From the IMG/VR virus record IMGVR_UViG_3300023208_000007, positions 1 to 58,038 of that record: DNA of 58,038 nucleotides. One strand, given 5' to 3'. A program made the translations under genes and the position numbers. Below are positions 17,550-26,938 of this stretch, one piece after another; positions within the stretch are counted from its first letter, which is position 1, and every line of letters begins with the position of its first letter. Under the pieces are notes generated by a model. The model ran no database searches. It saw only the letters and a list, made by a program, of their open reading frames with translations, and was not told the DNA's origin. Origin of the DNA: a virus.

Positions 17550-18840
17550 CTCGTGTGTATTTAAATACGACAGTTATTTTTATGTCGTCAGGCGCATTTG
17601 AAGGATAATGTGCTTTTGTGTCATCTTTTTTAGATGAATTATCATTAATTGAAACAATCTTACATTTTTTAAATGTGCGTGAACTTGTTACTTGATCATT
17701 TTTACTTTTGTCGACTTTAATATCAAACATAACTAATGGTGATGAAAGCTTCTTTAGTTCGTCAACTAAATTACCAGTTGAGTCAAAAAATTGAAGCTCC
17801 ATTCTGTTATTTTTATTGCTTCCATTATTAATGTTTAACTCATTATTTGGGCTTTCAATTACTGCGTTTTCAATTGTTAATTTATTAACGGTGTTGTCAC
17901 CTAAAATATTACTTAGTTCAATTGAAATTTCTTTTTCACGCTTGCCTTTAACTGTGTAAATATCAACGACGTTTGAGTTAATTGAAACTGTTTTTGTCTT
18001 ATATGTTAGACGAATAAAGATATGTTGTTCATACCAGCTCAATAAGGGTAACTTTGAGAAACGTTCTCTAAAAATATCGAACACTTTACATTCTGAAAAT
18101 GTAACCGTTTCATTATTTCCAAAGTGAAATGAAATTCCAAAGTTTGCCGGCAATTGAGCAGCAGTTAAAATATTTTGACTTGCGATATCATCAGAAACAA
18201 CTATTGTAAAGCTCTCGTCGCGCTCATTAAACCCTCTAACTTCAACGATATTAAAGCTAGCTGGAACCGTTGTTCCAGAAAATGAAACCGTAAAGTCACT
18301 TCTAAGATGATTTTGCTGGATTGGCAAAGTACTTGTTTGAAGTTGAGAAAGAACAAAATTCGCAAATTCATCAAAGCTTTCACTTGATGCTACTAACGAC
18401 CTAAAATTGAACTTGTATTTAAATGCTGGTCCGGCCCCACTCACAAAAGGACTTGCTGCAGGGTGCGCTTGATCATAAACAGTATCACGAGAAAATTGAA
18501 TACCATAGAATTTTAAAATTGGATTTCCATTTAAAATGCCTGCAAGTGTATCATCCGCTAATGTAACAAAGGTAGGATTTAACGATAAAATGTGTTGATG
18601 CGGCCAAGGATGAGTTGTAATTGTATTTGGATCAGTTGTGCTAGTCGCGGTTGCCCCAGTAATTGTAATCTGGGGGGTAAATGGTGTTCCTGTTACAGTA
18701 TTTGGATCGACTTCAATAGTCATTTGAAGCGCTTGTGCGAGTAAGTCATCAGTTGCAAACTGCTTTCCTACAATAGCTGGTTTAATAACCCAGTAAAACG
18801 CGTGTACAATTTTTTCAAAATCTGAGGCAGTGATTGTCAT
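17542..18840 (-). CDS. Probable structural (tail or baseplate) protein
   Basis: 432 residues from the minus-strand ATG at 18840, chosen over an upstream TTG because GGAG precedes it. Beta-rich, Thr/Ser/Asn-rich, without signal peptide. An exact minus-strand late promoter lies 23 bases upstream. The orientation and late control resemble the other minus-strand structural-type gene at 9997. No specific family recognised. Confidence 0.65.
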   Translation of the reverse strand: MTITASDFEKIVHAFYWVIKPAIVGKQFATDDLLAQALQMTIEVDPNTVTGTPFTPQITITGATATSTTDPNTITTHPWPHQHILSLNPTFVTLADDTLAGILNGNPILKFYGIQFSRDTVYDQAHPAASPFVSGAGPAFKYKFNFRSLVASSESFDEFANFVLSQLQTSTLPIQQNHLRSDFTVSFSGTTVPASFNIVEVRGFNERDESFTIVVSDDIASQNILTAAQLPANFGISFHFGNNETVTFSECKVFDIFRERFSKLPLLSWYEQHIFIRLTYKTKTVSINSNVVDIYTVKGKREKEISIELSNILGDNTVNKLTIENAVIESPNNELNINNGSNKNNRMELQFFDSTGNLVDELKKLSSPLVMFDIKVDKSKNDQVTSSRTFKKCKIVSINDNSSKKDDTKAHYPSNAPDDIKITVVFKYTRAT

Positions 18841-18862
18841 ATAAATCTCCAATTGATAATTT

Positions 18863-18870
18863 TATTTATA
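18863..18870 (-). promoter_or_regulatory. Late promoter (TATAAATA), minus strand
   Basis: Exact octamer upstream of the 432-residue structural-type gene. Confidence 0.72.
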
Positions 18871-18878
18871 TCAGAGAA

Positions 18879-18908
18879 GTGTACTTGTTCTTTTAATTAG
18901 TTTATAAT
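18879..18908 (+). promoter_or_regulatory. TGTAC-class promoter
   Basis: GTGTAC, 18 bases, TATAAT, back-to-back with the minus-strand late promoter. It drives the methyltransferase gene. Confidence 0.65.
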
Positions 18909-18933
18909 TTCTCTATTAAAAAGGAGAATTTAA

Positions 18934-19737
18934 ATGTCTTTACCTTCAAGAAAAGAGCTGTTGTTCTTAGCCAAAGAACTAGATAAAATAATTCCTGACC
19001 TTATTAAAGAAGCAACTGGAAACGCTCTTTTAAATTATGATGACGTTCATCAGGACCTTTACGATCGTTGGTACGCTTCACTTGATTTGTCAAAAAAAAT
19101 AACTGACCAATCTCCAGATTGGTCGATTTATGCTGATCCTGGTTATTTAACTATGACAGTTTTTTGTTTTTCGAATTGGTCAAAGCGCAATGCGCTAGCT
19201 ACAATCAAATTTTTTAATGATCTTGACATTTGTCCAAAAAGTATTGTTGATGTTTTTGGAGGAAATGGTCAAAGTACTGTTTTGCTTGCAAAAGCTTTTC
19301 CAACGTCAGAAGTTATTTACTTCAATACCGACGCTGAACAACCTGCAATAGTTACTCTTTTAAAGGAGCGATTTAAAGCAGAAAATCTTACAATAACTAA
19401 TCAACTATCAGGAGCTGAGTGCGTTTGTGCGTTTGACGCGATGGAACATTTAGTAGAGCCATGTAATTTTATCCATCCAATTTTAACGGCGCCTGAAACA
19501 AAATTTTACATTGATTCTTCTTCATTTGCATCTCCAGAAATTGGACATTTTCCTGAATATGTCGATTTTGAAGGAAACATTTGGAAAAACGACGTATTCA
19601 AACGTCGTTACTCAAAGTTTTTAAAATCAATTGGCTATCTTAGATGCGATAATAAAGATCGTTTTTTTGCAAAACAACCGTTTAACGGTCGCCCAACAAT
19701 CTACGTTCACAAAACTTTTAGTAAATCTATAAAATGA
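18934..19737 (+). CDS. Class I SAM-dependent methyltransferase-like protein
   Basis: 267 residues. A Rossmann motif I-like segment SIVDVFGGNGQSTVLLAKAF at about residue 104 and an acidic strand-2 end (Y-F-N-T-D-A-E) fit a SAM-binding fold, and FDAMEHL resembles the motif before strand 4 in small-molecule methyltransferases. No target-recognition domain is visible, so a protein or metabolite substrate is as likely as nucleic acid. Confidence 0.65.
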   Translation: MSLPSRKELLFLAKELDKIIPDLIKEATGNALLNYDDVHQDLYDRWYASLDLSKKITDQSPDWSIYADPGYLTMTVFCFSNWSKRNALATIKFFNDLDICPKSIVDVFGGNGQSTVLLAKAFPTSEVIYFNTDAEQPAIVTLLKERFKAENLTITNQLSGAECVCAFDAMEHLVEPCNFIHPILTAPETKFYIDSSSFASPEIGHFPEYVDFEGNIWKNDVFKRRYSKFLKSIGYLRCDNKDRFFAKQPFNGRPTIYVHKTFSKSIK

Positions 19738-19785
19738 TTTTTAAAATGTGTTATAATTAAATTATCAAAACGTTGAGTTACGCAA

Positions 19786-20130
19786 ATGAAACTTTCTGTA
19801 GCTGAAAAAATTCAAATTGCAGGTCAGGCAGCTTTAGTCGCTGGCCAACAATGGATAAATGAGCGTGAACCAGAACTTGAAATCCTAAAGTCTGGTGTGA
19901 TGTATGATTTATGTGGAAATGCCCACGTTCGCTTTCGCGATAAGCGACGGCGCGATTACAAAGAATTCAAGGCAGCCGGTTACGTTTCTACTTGCGATGT
20001 AATTGAAATTCCGTATCGTTGGAAACATCGTCAAGAACATGGGTTGCAGTTAGTATGCGCTCAAGCTGCAAAGAGCGCTCTTGAGGCACTTAACGTAGAA
20101 GGGTTGAAACTTTGGGATTACATTGATTAA
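19786..20130 (+). CDS. Hypothetical protein, 114 residues
   Basis: Helical N-terminus and a basic middle (RFRDKRRRDYKEF). A TATAAT-like box at 19752-19757 may provide a promoter, but its -35 is unclear. No recognised family. Confidence 0.55.
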   Translation: MKLSVAEKIQIAGQAALVAGQQWINEREPELEILKSGVMYDLCGNAHVRFRDKRRRDYKEFKAAGYVSTCDVIEIPYRWKHRQEHGLQLVCAQAAKSALEALNVEGLKLWDYID

Positions 20131-20150
20131 AAAGTAAAATTGACGAAAAT

Positions 20151-20555
20151 ATGGGAACAAATTATTATTATCGAACGGATATCTGCAAGTGCTGCAATAG
20201 ATATACTGAACGTCATATAGGAAAAAAATCTTATGGTTGGGAATTTTCATTTCGCGGCTATCAAGAATATGATGGAGTTACTTTAAAATCTTGGATTGAT
20301 TGGAAAAATTATTTTCAAGCTAATTATGGTAAAGTTTTTAATGAATATGGTGATGAAATAACAATTGATAAATTCATTGAAATAGTTGAAAAATCCCGAG
20401 ATTTGTATATTCCATTTTCAGCACCAGAAGAACCTATAAAAGAATCAATAAAACCGCAAAATCACTTTGATTATTGCCAAGAAAAAGGTTATATTTCTCA
20501 TCTTGATTGGAAAGATGACGCCGGCTGGTCATTTTACAATGGGGAGTTCTCATGA
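20151..20555 (+). CDS. Hypothetical protein with N-terminal Cys pair
   Basis: 134 residues beginning MGTNYYYRTDICKCC, then HIGKKSYGWEF. I have seen this N-terminal pattern in uncharacterised phage proteins; a zinc site is likely. The end overlaps the sirtuin start (ATGA). Confidence 0.6.
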   Translation: MGTNYYYRTDICKCCNRYTERHIGKKSYGWEFSFRGYQEYDGVTLKSWIDWKNYFQANYGKVFNEYGDEITIDKFIEIVEKSRDLYIPFSAPEEPIKESIKPQNHFDYCQEKGYISHLDWKDDAGWSFYNGEFS

Positions 20556-21289
20556 CAACAATTGTTGTTTTTACTGGCGCAGGTGTTAGCGCTGAAAGTG
20601 GATTAAAAACGTTTCGTGATCATAACGGGCTCTGGGAAAATCATGATGTTCATGAAGTTGCCTCTTTACATGGCTTCCGCCGAAATCCACAGCTTGTGTG
20701 GCGTTTCTACCGCGAGCGTCACTTTCAACTTGAAACGGTTAAACCGAACGCAGCTCACGTTGCAATAGCGGAATTTGAAAGATATTGTGAAGAAAAGGGA
20801 ATAGAATTTGTTCTAATTACACAGAACGTTGACAGGTTACACCGACGCGCTGGAAGTAAAAATGTTCTCGAGCTTCACGGCAACCTTCATGATCTGAAGT
20901 GTTCGAGTACATTTGATTGTCCAATACTACCAAGTATTGAAGAAGTTTGGGCATCAGAACAAATAGTTAACTGTGAAGTTTGCAACGGTAAGTACCGACC
21001 TGATATTGTTTGGTTTGGTGAAATTCTTCCTGAAAAAACTCTAGCAATGGCAGCTGGAGCTGCCGAGAGAGCGTCACATTTTGTGACTATCGGAACAAGT
21101 GGTGATGTTTATCCTGCTGCAGACTTACCATTTACCGCTCTCTACAATGGTTCATTTGTTTATGAAGTAAACCCTAAGCAAAACTGGAAATTTCAACAGC
21201 TTCGTGATCATCCATTTTATAAGTGGATTCCAAGCAGCGCAGCAACAGCAGTCCCTGCAGTTCTAAATGAAATAAAGCGAATATTATAA
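20552..21289 (+). CDS. cobB: Sir2-family NAD-dependent protein deacylase (CobB-like)
   Basis: 245 residues. Sirtuin motifs: TGAGVSAESGLKTFR (NAD binding), ITQNVDRLHRRAGS, ELHGNL with the catalytic His, two Cys pairs for zinc (CSSTFDC and CEVC), RPDIVWFGE and GTSGDVYPAA. A Tyr-x-x-Arg (YRER) in the early helix suggests desuccinylase-type specificity as in CobB. It removes acyl groups using NAD+, releasing nicotinamide, which the Nampt encoded at 38379 could recycle. That link is inference. Family members also act in phage defence, but this short form lacks an effector fusion. Confidence 0.93.
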   Translation: MTTIVVFTGAGVSAESGLKTFRDHNGLWENHDVHEVASLHGFRRNPQLVWRFYRERHFQLETVKPNAAHVAIAEFERYCEEKGIEFVLITQNVDRLHRRAGSKNVLELHGNLHDLKCSSTFDCPILPSIEEVWASEQIVNCEVCNGKYRPDIVWFGEILPEKTLAMAAGAAERASHFVTIGTSGDVYPAADLPFTALYNGSFVYEVNPKQNWKFQQLRDHPFYKWIPSSAATAVPAVLNEIKRIL

Positions 21290-21292
21290 ATA
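21285..21292 (+). promoter_or_regulatory. Late promoter (TATAAATA)
   Basis: Exact octamer overlapping the sirtuin stop, 34 bases before the endolysin start. Confidence 0.75.
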
Positions 21293-21325
21293 CTTTTTTA
21301 TGACAAAATCATAAGGAGGTATTTT

Positions 21326-21757
21326 ATGATTAATTCAAGAAAAATTTCTGACCTTTTACCTTGCGTTCAAGATAAGGTAAACGCTTTTATTCAAAAATGT
21401 GATGAAGCTGGTATCGATTTACTTGTTACTAGCACTTTTCGAGACACTGAAAGTCAGGCAGTGCTTTATGCTCAAGGTCGTACTACCCCCGGTAAAAAGG
21501 TAACAAACGCAAAACCAGGTTTTTCATGGCATAACTGGCAGTGCGCTGTTGACATTGTTCCACTTCGTAATGGCAAACCAGTTTGGAGTACTAAGCCAGG
21601 CCCAGATTTAGACCTTTGGAATAAAGTTGGCGAAATCGGTGAAAGCTGCGGTTTAGAATGGGCTGGTCGCTGGGTTTCCTTCAAGGAATTCGCCCACTTT
21701 CAATTTACTGGTGGTCTCAAGCTTAAGGACCTTCAGGCGGGCAAGCGAATCTGTTAA
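21326..21757 (+). CDS. M15 peptidase endolysin (L-alanyl-D-glutamate peptidase type)
   Basis: 143 residues, no signal peptide. Zinc ligands are in SWHNWQCAVDIV (His and Asp) and FAHFQF (final His), with TSTFRD upstream, as in the T5-type peptidoglycan peptidases and VanY-like enzymes. It should cleave the peptide stems of host peptidoglycan at lysis. The late promoter fits. AGGAGG precedes the ATG. The end overlaps the convergent minus-strand gene by 4 bases. Confidence 0.88.
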   Translation: MINSRKISDLLPCVQDKVNAFIQKCDEAGIDLLVTSTFRDTESQAVLYAQGRTTPGKKVTNAKPGFSWHNWQCAVDIVPLRNGKPVWSTKPGPDLDLWNKVGEIGESCGLEWAGRWVSFKEFAHFQFTGGLKLKDLQAGKRIC

Positions 21758-22485
21758 ATTTTTGCAAATGAGTTAAGACCGGCCTCTATAAGTTCGGTCT
21801 TACACTCAAGCAAATCTTTCTCATCAAGATGTTTGTTCACAATTTCTATTGCTGCTTTTAATTTTTTAGAATTTGGATTAATCGGTTTATTTAATGTATA
21901 TGTCCAAGTTAAATCTTTAATCAATAACAAGCTTAACACACATTCTTCTATTGGGTTTGATGTTAAGTCAAATGTTAGTTCTCTTAAAGATTTTACAGAT
22001 TTATGGAAATTATGAAGGGATTTAAATTTAGATGCATGAAAATGCATTTCTCTAACTTTTTCAAGCTGTGCGTCAAAAGTTATACATGATGGAACAACCA
22101 GATTAATTTTTTCAGCTTCAGCTGGTAGATATTTTAAACTTTTAAGAGATGTTGAATCTATTTTGACATGTCGTTCAACTTCTATTGGGCTACCGAATAA
22201 AGTATCAATTAAAATTGATTCAATTGTAAAAATTTCGCATTTACGAATCTTAAATGGTAACCGCGCTCCCTCATTGGTATTTTTAAGCGAGTAACTAAAA
22301 TACATCGACTCTAGAAATGTTAGCTCAGTCCAAGGTCCGTCTTCATTGAAGCTTGCAAATTTAAAGATTTCATTATCTGAATATCCCATCTTTTTAAGAT
22401 AGCCGATTATATCTTCTTTTGTTTTACACATCCAATCACCGTTTTCGATAGAACCTTCTTTCAAAAACTTTTTAAAGTTTTGCAT
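21754..22485 (-). CDS. Degenerate leucine-rich-repeat-like phage protein (paralogue A)
   Basis: 243 residues from the minus-strand ATG at 22485; the longer frame would start at a TTG. It is paralogous to the next gene over its full length: FLKE...W near the N-terminus, SLKSLKYLP, FKSLHNFHKS, NPIEECVLSLLLIKDL and a C-terminal DLLECKTELIEAGL. I recall such C-termini from LRR-like proteins of jumbo phages. Function unknown. Confidence 0.65.
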   Translation of the reverse strand: MQNFKKFLKEGSIENGDWMCKTKEDIIGYLKKMGYSDNEIFKFASFNEDGPWTELTFLESMYFSYSLKNTNEGARLPFKIRKCEIFTIESILIDTLFGSPIEVERHVKIDSTSLKSLKYLPAEAEKINLVVPSCITFDAQLEKVREMHFHASKFKSLHNFHKSVKSLRELTFDLTSNPIEECVLSLLLIKDLTWTYTLNKPINPNSKKLKAAIEIVNKHLDEKDLLECKTELIEAGLNSFAKI

Positions 22486-23170
22486 ACGCGCTAAATCCGT
22501 TTTCAATTAGTTCTGTTTTACATTCAAGAATATCTTTTTCTATAAGATGTTTGTTAATTATTTTGAATGGCTCAGGATATTTTATATGAAATGAAATTGA
22601 CTGTAGCTCTTTAACTAGCAAAAGACTTAAAATTGATTCTGTTATTTTATTTTGCCCAAATCCTAGAGTAAAAACTTTTGGAAACGATCTATGAAAATTA
22701 TGTAGAGATGGAAAAGTAGTCATCAAAAGTTGAAGATTATTAACAAATTCATTTTTACATTCTATTGATTTTACATTTTCAACCCAAAGAAAAGCATTTT
22801 GAGTAATTTCTTTAGGAAAATGCTCTAGTGATATTAAATCAGGCGAGTCGAGACTAAAATCGCCTTCAACAAGTTCAGGAATACCAAGTAACGTTCCTAA
22901 TTTAGAATCTTCAGAAATGGTGAAGTTATAAGAACGCTTCATCATGAATGGCATTCCCTTTTTACCGGCACCAGTGTCAACCAGATAACGATCATAGATT
23001 TCATTTCTTGAATGTATGATTTTACCTTGATTGTTAATAACCCAGGAATTGCTAATAAAAGCATTTGAAAGTCCTAAGCCTTTCAAAAATGCAATTATGT
23101 CATCAGTATTTTTGAACATCCAGCTTCCTGGTTGATCTTGCTCTTCTTTTAAAAAATCTAAAAAACGCAT
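22472..23170 (-). CDS. Degenerate leucine-rich-repeat-like phage protein (paralogue B)
   Basis: 232 residues. It shares with paralogue A the N-terminal FLKE...GSW block, SLEHFPKE, FPSLHNFHRS, NKITESILSLLLVKEL and DILECKTELIENG. The two form a tandem minus-strand unit with a 14-base overlap. No exact late octamer is upstream; AAATAAATA at about 23197-23205 on this strand is a weak variant. Confidence 0.65.
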   Translation of the reverse strand: MRFLDFLKEEQDQPGSWMFKNTDDIIAFLKGLGLSNAFISNSWVINNQGKIIHSRNEIYDRYLVDTGAGKKGMPFMMKRSYNFTISEDSKLGTLLGIPELVEGDFSLDSPDLISLEHFPKEITQNAFLWVENVKSIECKNEFVNNLQLLMTTFPSLHNFHRSFPKVFTLGFGQNKITESILSLLLVKELQSISFHIKYPEPFKIINKHLIEKDILECKTELIENGFSAYAKL

Positions 23171-23230
23171 TGTTTATACCAAAAGAGTATTTTTTTCTTA
23201 TTTATTTGATCGAGTAGAAAGGTCATAAAT

Positions 23231-23740
23231 ATGACATATCAATCAAATAATTTAAAGCAAATTATGAAAGAAAATTTAACAAATGCAGAAACAAGAATTG
23301 CGAATGAAATTTCAAAGCATATTTTTCGTGTTCAAATTTATATGTCGAAAGCTATAAAAGATCTAATGAATAGATTAGTAGTTCATGACAGAACAAAGCT
23401 GTGTAGTGATGAAATTCATGGTTATGCAAAAATTAAAAAAGATATGGATAAAATAGAGTACGGCTCTGAAGAATACTTTAAAAATCTTGAAATCTTAAGA
23501 GAAACACTTAATGCTCACTATCGAATGAATCAGCATCATCCTGAGCACTTCACTAATGGAATTGAAGGAATGACGTTGATCGATTTGTTAGAAATGACGT
23601 GCGACTGGATTGCGTCATCAGAGCTTTCAAAAAATGGAAATCCATACAGGTCACTTGAGTTTCAACAAAAACGATTTAAAATAGATGATCAACTTTACAA
23701 AATCATAGAAAATACGATAAAAACTATAAGTAACGAATAA
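23231..23740 (+). CDS. DUF5662-like protein
   Basis: 169 residues. The pattern VHDRTKLCSDEI, then NQHHPEHFTNGIEGMTLIDLLEM and CDWIASSE resembles the DUF5662 family of phages and Firmicutes. The His/Asp/Glu-rich layout suggests a metal-dependent, HD-like fold, but no activity is established to my knowledge. Confidence 0.7.
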   Translation: MTYQSNNLKQIMKENLTNAETRIANEISKHIFRVQIYMSKAIKDLMNRLVVHDRTKLCSDEIHGYAKIKKDMDKIEYGSEEYFKNLEILRETLNAHYRMNQHHPEHFTNGIEGMTLIDLLEMTCDWIASSELSKNGNPYRSLEFQQKRFKIDDQLYKIIENTIKTISNE

Positions 23741-23744
23741 AAAC

Positions 23745-23773
23745 TTGTACATTTTGGATAGTTATGTTATAAT
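23745..23773 (+). promoter_or_regulatory. TGTAC-class promoter
   Basis: TTGTAC, 17 bases, TATAAT, 29 bases before the next gene. Confidence 0.78.
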
Positions 23774-23802
23774 ATGCTTAGACTAACTAACTGAGAACTC
23801 CA

Positions 23803-24258
23803 ATGAAAAAGGTTTACGCAGTTTCGTCTTCAATCGAATCTCCTTCAACTTTCGCAAATATTTTTGTAGGTACGATGGAGGCATTTTCGCGTCGGGCACA
23901 TTTTCAAGTTACTTCAGAAGAAGAAATGCTAGATGTAGCAAAAGCACTTTTTGGTAACGATGTTTATGTGAATGAAGTAACTGCTGACGTTGACACCATC
24001 GATCTGGCCTTTGATGATACTCAAGGTGAAGAGATAATGTCAAGCGCACCGGTTAGTTCACCTCTTAACATTGAGTTGGATAAAACCATTGATTTTGACA
24101 GCATCATTCAACAGGAAATTGAATCTTTTAATCGCAAAGATGATTTGGGATTTCCGATTAGTGTTGAGCTCTTGAAGAGCGAACCTTTGATGTACACGAT
24201 AATTTGTATGTCAATCCAGAATGATATTTATAATGCAAAGTCTGCTCCTAAGCATTAA
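23803..24258 (+). CDS. Hypothetical protein, 151 residues
   Basis: First gene after a TGTAC-class promoter. The N-terminal 60 residues look like a small alpha/beta domain, followed by an acidic linker and a helical end. No recognised domain. Confidence 0.6.
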   Translation: MKKVYAVSSSIESPSTFANIFVGTMEAFSRRAHFQVTSEEEMLDVAKALFGNDVYVNEVTADVDTIDLAFDDTQGEEIMSSAPVSSPLNIELDKTIDFDSIIQQEIESFNRKDDLGFPISVELLKSEPLMYTIICMSIQNDIYNAKSAPKH

Positions 24259-24275
24259 AGCTGGAGGTTACAACG

Positions 24276-24455
24276 ATGAATCTAGGAGACGCTGTTACCA
24301 CTTCATTACGAATTCTCCATGACGCACACGGAGAATTATCTGAACACCAACAAAAAGAGCTTGATTGGATTCATTCGCAGCTTTGTGAAGACGATCAACA
24401 AATGTTAAGTTTAGCAATTTTAACTTCACAACTTATGGCTCGCTCTAATTCATAA
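24276..24455 (+). CDS. 59-residue helical protein
   Basis: Has a strong ribosome site (TGGAGG). Predicted helical, acidic, not recognised. It sits in the run 23803-26287, probably one operon. Confidence 0.6.
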   Translation: MNLGDAVTTSLRILHDAHGELSEHQQKELDWIHSQLCEDDQQMLSLAILTSQLMARSNS

Positions 24456-24458
24456 ACT

Positions 24459-24785
24459 ATGAAAATAAAAAACGTTGATTTTACGCTCCACACAGATGGT
24501 AGCGGTCTCTGGTCAACTCACGCGACATCAATTCAAATTGTTGCGATTGAGCTTGACGATAATAGGTGGTCTCCTGAACTTTTGGTTTATTTTAAACCAA
24601 ATGAGTGGGACGTTAATCAGCACGGATTAATCTACACTGATAAACTTTTCAAGAAAGAGCTTCGTGAAGAACTTGCAAAGCTTGGAATGGCGAGTGAAGA
24701 AATTGAGTACAGTGAACAAGGAATGCAAGGTCTTGAATTTGTAAGTTTGGATGTTGATCAGAAATTTGTAAATAGTTGGATATAA
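24459..24785 (+). CDS. Hypothetical protein, 108 residues
   Basis: Begins 4 bases after the previous gene. Beta-rich N-terminus, helical middle (KELREELAKLGMASEEIEY). Weak ribosome site, so translational coupling is likely. Confidence 0.55.
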   Translation: MKIKNVDFTLHTDGSGLWSTHATSIQIVAIELDDNRWSPELLVYFKPNEWDVNQHGLIYTDKLFKKELREELAKLGMASEEIEYSEQGMQGLEFVSLDVDQKFVNSWI

Positions 24786-24787
24786 AA

Positions 24788-25063
24788 ATGAGTGAAATTT
24801 ACGTAACACTTCCTTCTAATTTTATAGCGATGTATTACTCTGGTTATTTTTATAATCTTGACGACTGTAAGCTGTATTCTCTTAAAGTCAAAGGAGTATT
24901 AAAGCCGCTCAAACACCAGAAACCATCAATTCACAATCACATGGAACCTGGTTACCAAGTTTCAGTTCACGGGTATCGACGATACATTAGTGACAAAATG
25001 ATTGATGAAGCAATTGAACGTTCAAAAGTCAAGACAGTCATACCTGTTCAAAAAATGAAATAA
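24788..25063 (+). CDS. Hypothetical protein, 91 residues
   Basis: ATG at 24788 preferred over the upstream in-frame TTG. Tyr-rich N-terminal half, basic C-terminus. Not recognised. Directly precedes the RNA ligase gene. Confidence 0.55.
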   Translation: MSEIYVTLPSNFIAMYYSGYFYNLDDCKLYSLKVKGVLKPLKHQKPSIHNHMEPGYQVSVHGYRRYISDKMIDEAIERSKVKTVIPVQKMK

Positions 25064-25075
25064 AGGAAAAATAAA

Positions 25076-26287
25076 ATGTCAAATTTCGCAGTAAAAATTC
25101 AACGAATTTTTATCAAGCCGCACTCTAACGCTGACGCTCTTGAGCTTGGTAATATTGGTTCGCCCGATGGCTGGCAGGTTGTGGTGAAAAGGGGCCAGTA
25201 CAAAACTGGAGATCTAGTCGCGTACATCGGCGAGAACAGTGTAGTATGTGAAAACACTCTTCGTAAGTATGGTTTTTGGAATGAAGAGAAGAATATTGGA
25301 ATGCTCGCTGGCAGTAAGGGTGACCGCGTAAAGGCCATCCGTCTCCGCGGGGAATTCAGTCTTGGAATTTGTATTCCTGTGAAGGAAAATTTTGGTGGAT
25401 ATTATTCGATTCCGCACTGTGATGACGGTGAGGATAGAATTGTTAATGAAGGTGAGAATGTTGATTTTATTCTCGGTGTATCTAAGTACGAACCGCCAAT
25501 ACCTATTGCTTTGGCTGGGGAAGTTTTCAATCTTGGACAACATCTCACCGTTGATTATGACATTGAAAACATTAAAAATTATCCAGATGTTTTGGTTGAG
25601 GGTGAAGAAGTTCAATGCACCATCAAAATTCACGGCACCAACTTGCAATTGATCTACCTTCCAAATATCAATGACATGGCTCCTCACGTTCACGAAGAGC
25701 TGCTCTTTATTGACAACGTGTTAGCTAACGATGAAGATAATACTTCTGGTTTTGTAGGAGTTGTTTCTAAAGGCTTAGGTGCTCAAGGATTGTGCTTTAA
25801 GTGGAATGAAGCCAATAAAAATAATGTTTATCAGCGTGCGGTTCATAATCAATTATCTCATATTGTTCGCGCGCTAAATCAAGCAGAATTCAAAGAACCG
25901 GTTGTTATAATGGGAGAAGTCTTCGGCGAAGGAATTCAAGATTTGACATACGGCGTGAAAAGGGGAAATATTGGATTTAAAGTATTTGATATCTATGTCG
26001 GTTTTCGAAACGCTGGAAGATTTTTGAATGATGATGAACTTGATCAATTATGTGCACTGCTAGAGCTTCCAAGAGTTGAAGTTGTTTATCGTGGACCATT
26101 CAGCAAAGCAAAAATTGATGAATTGGTTCAAGGCGTTTATGATACTTTTGACGGTAAAAAAGAAGTACGTGAAGGTGTCGTTATTAAACCAGTCATTGAA
26201 CGTCGAGATAGCGGACTTGGCCGAGTTGTTTTGAAATCGATTAACGAGTCATATCTGCTTCGGAAAGGCGGAACAGAATATAACTAA
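25076..26287 (+). CDS. ATP-dependent RNA ligase with N-terminal OB-like domain
   Basis: 403 residues. The nucleotidyltransferase core has motif I TIKIHGTN with the adenylated Lys at about residue 184, motif IIIa-like GFKVFDIYV, motif IV EGVVIKP and motif V-like VVLKSINESYLL. About 140 residues before it resemble the N-terminal domain of DraRnl/Rnl5-type ligases. The family seals nicked RNA, for example tRNAs cut by anticodon nucleases, which fits the large tRNA array. Confidence 0.85.
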   Translation: MSNFAVKIQRIFIKPHSNADALELGNIGSPDGWQVVVKRGQYKTGDLVAYIGENSVVCENTLRKYGFWNEEKNIGMLAGSKGDRVKAIRLRGEFSLGICIPVKENFGGYYSIPHCDDGEDRIVNEGENVDFILGVSKYEPPIPIALAGEVFNLGQHLTVDYDIENIKNYPDVLVEGEEVQCTIKIHGTNLQLIYLPNINDMAPHVHEELLFIDNVLANDEDNTSGFVGVVSKGLGAQGLCFKWNEANKNNVYQRAVHNQLSHIVRALNQAEFKEPVVIMGEVFGEGIQDLTYGVKRGNIGFKVFDIYVGFRNAGRFLNDDELDQLCALLELPRVEVVYRGPFSKAKIDELVQGVYDTFDGKKEVREGVVIKPVIERRDSGLGRVVLKSINESYLLRKGGTEYN

Positions 26288-26296
26288 AATTTCCGC

Positions 26297-26304
26297 TATA
26301 AATA
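26297..26304 (+). promoter_or_regulatory. Late promoter (TATAAATA) with hairpin covering the ribosome site
   Basis: Exact octamer, followed by a GCTCCT/AGGAGC inverted repeat whose 3' arm is the Shine-Dalgarno of the gene at 26336. Translation of the late mRNA could therefore be controlled. Confidence 0.65.
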
Positions 26305-26335
26305 GCTCCTGAATAAAAAGGAAAAAAGGAGCAAA

Positions 26336-26929
26336 ATGAAATTATATGAATTACACGAAAGCGTTAATACACCGATTATTGTAGTAGACGTTCAACCAGA
26401 GTACGCGTCGTTTGCCAAAAAAATAGTCAATAGAGGGCTCTTTGACTATTTAAATGAACAACGAGGTCCTATCTTGGCATTTTTTAATGGTGAAGAAACA
26501 ACCAATGATTCAAAGCAAGAGGTTGTTGATTATTGGATTGAAAATGGATTTGATCCAGATGAACTCGATAAAATAGAATGGCATAACAAAACTTACGGGT
26601 ATTTTCGCGATTGGATGGCAGGTCCTGATCATGGAGTTGATATAAGTGATTCTTTGATAATTAAGGTAATTCGTGAAATGTATCAAAAGCGAATTAGTGA
26701 TTCGCAAGATTTTGATGATGAAGAATTACTTTCCTTAGTTGGCGAGGAAATTTTTGACTACTGCAAAAACTACTCAATTTGGTTACCGTCAATTGCAGTT
26801 ACAAAGTTGCGTGACTACACCAACTCATACATTTGTGGCGGAGCTCGTCATGAGTGTTTACGTGAAATCACATTGCTAATGAATGCGTTCAACATCAAAT
26901 ACAAAATGATTGATAAGTTTGTTTATTAA
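26336..26929 (+). CDS. Hypothetical protein, 197 residues (MKLYEL N-terminus)
   Basis: An early strand PIIVVDVQPEY and a C-terminal YICGGARHECLREITLLMNAF recall the isochorismatase-like or Rossmann-type layout, but the family assignment is uncertain. The N-terminal signature resembles those at 11888 and 45839. Confidence 0.6.
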   Translation: MKLYELHESVNTPIIVVDVQPEYASFAKKIVNRGLFDYLNEQRGPILAFFNGEETTNDSKQEVVDYWIENGFDPDELDKIEWHNKTYGYFRDWMAGPDHGVDISDSLIIKVIREMYQKRISDSQDFDDEELLSLVGEEIFDYCKNYSIWLPSIAVTKLRDYTNSYICGGARHECLREITLLMNAFNIKYKMIDKFVY

Positions 26930-26938
26930 TGGTGAAAT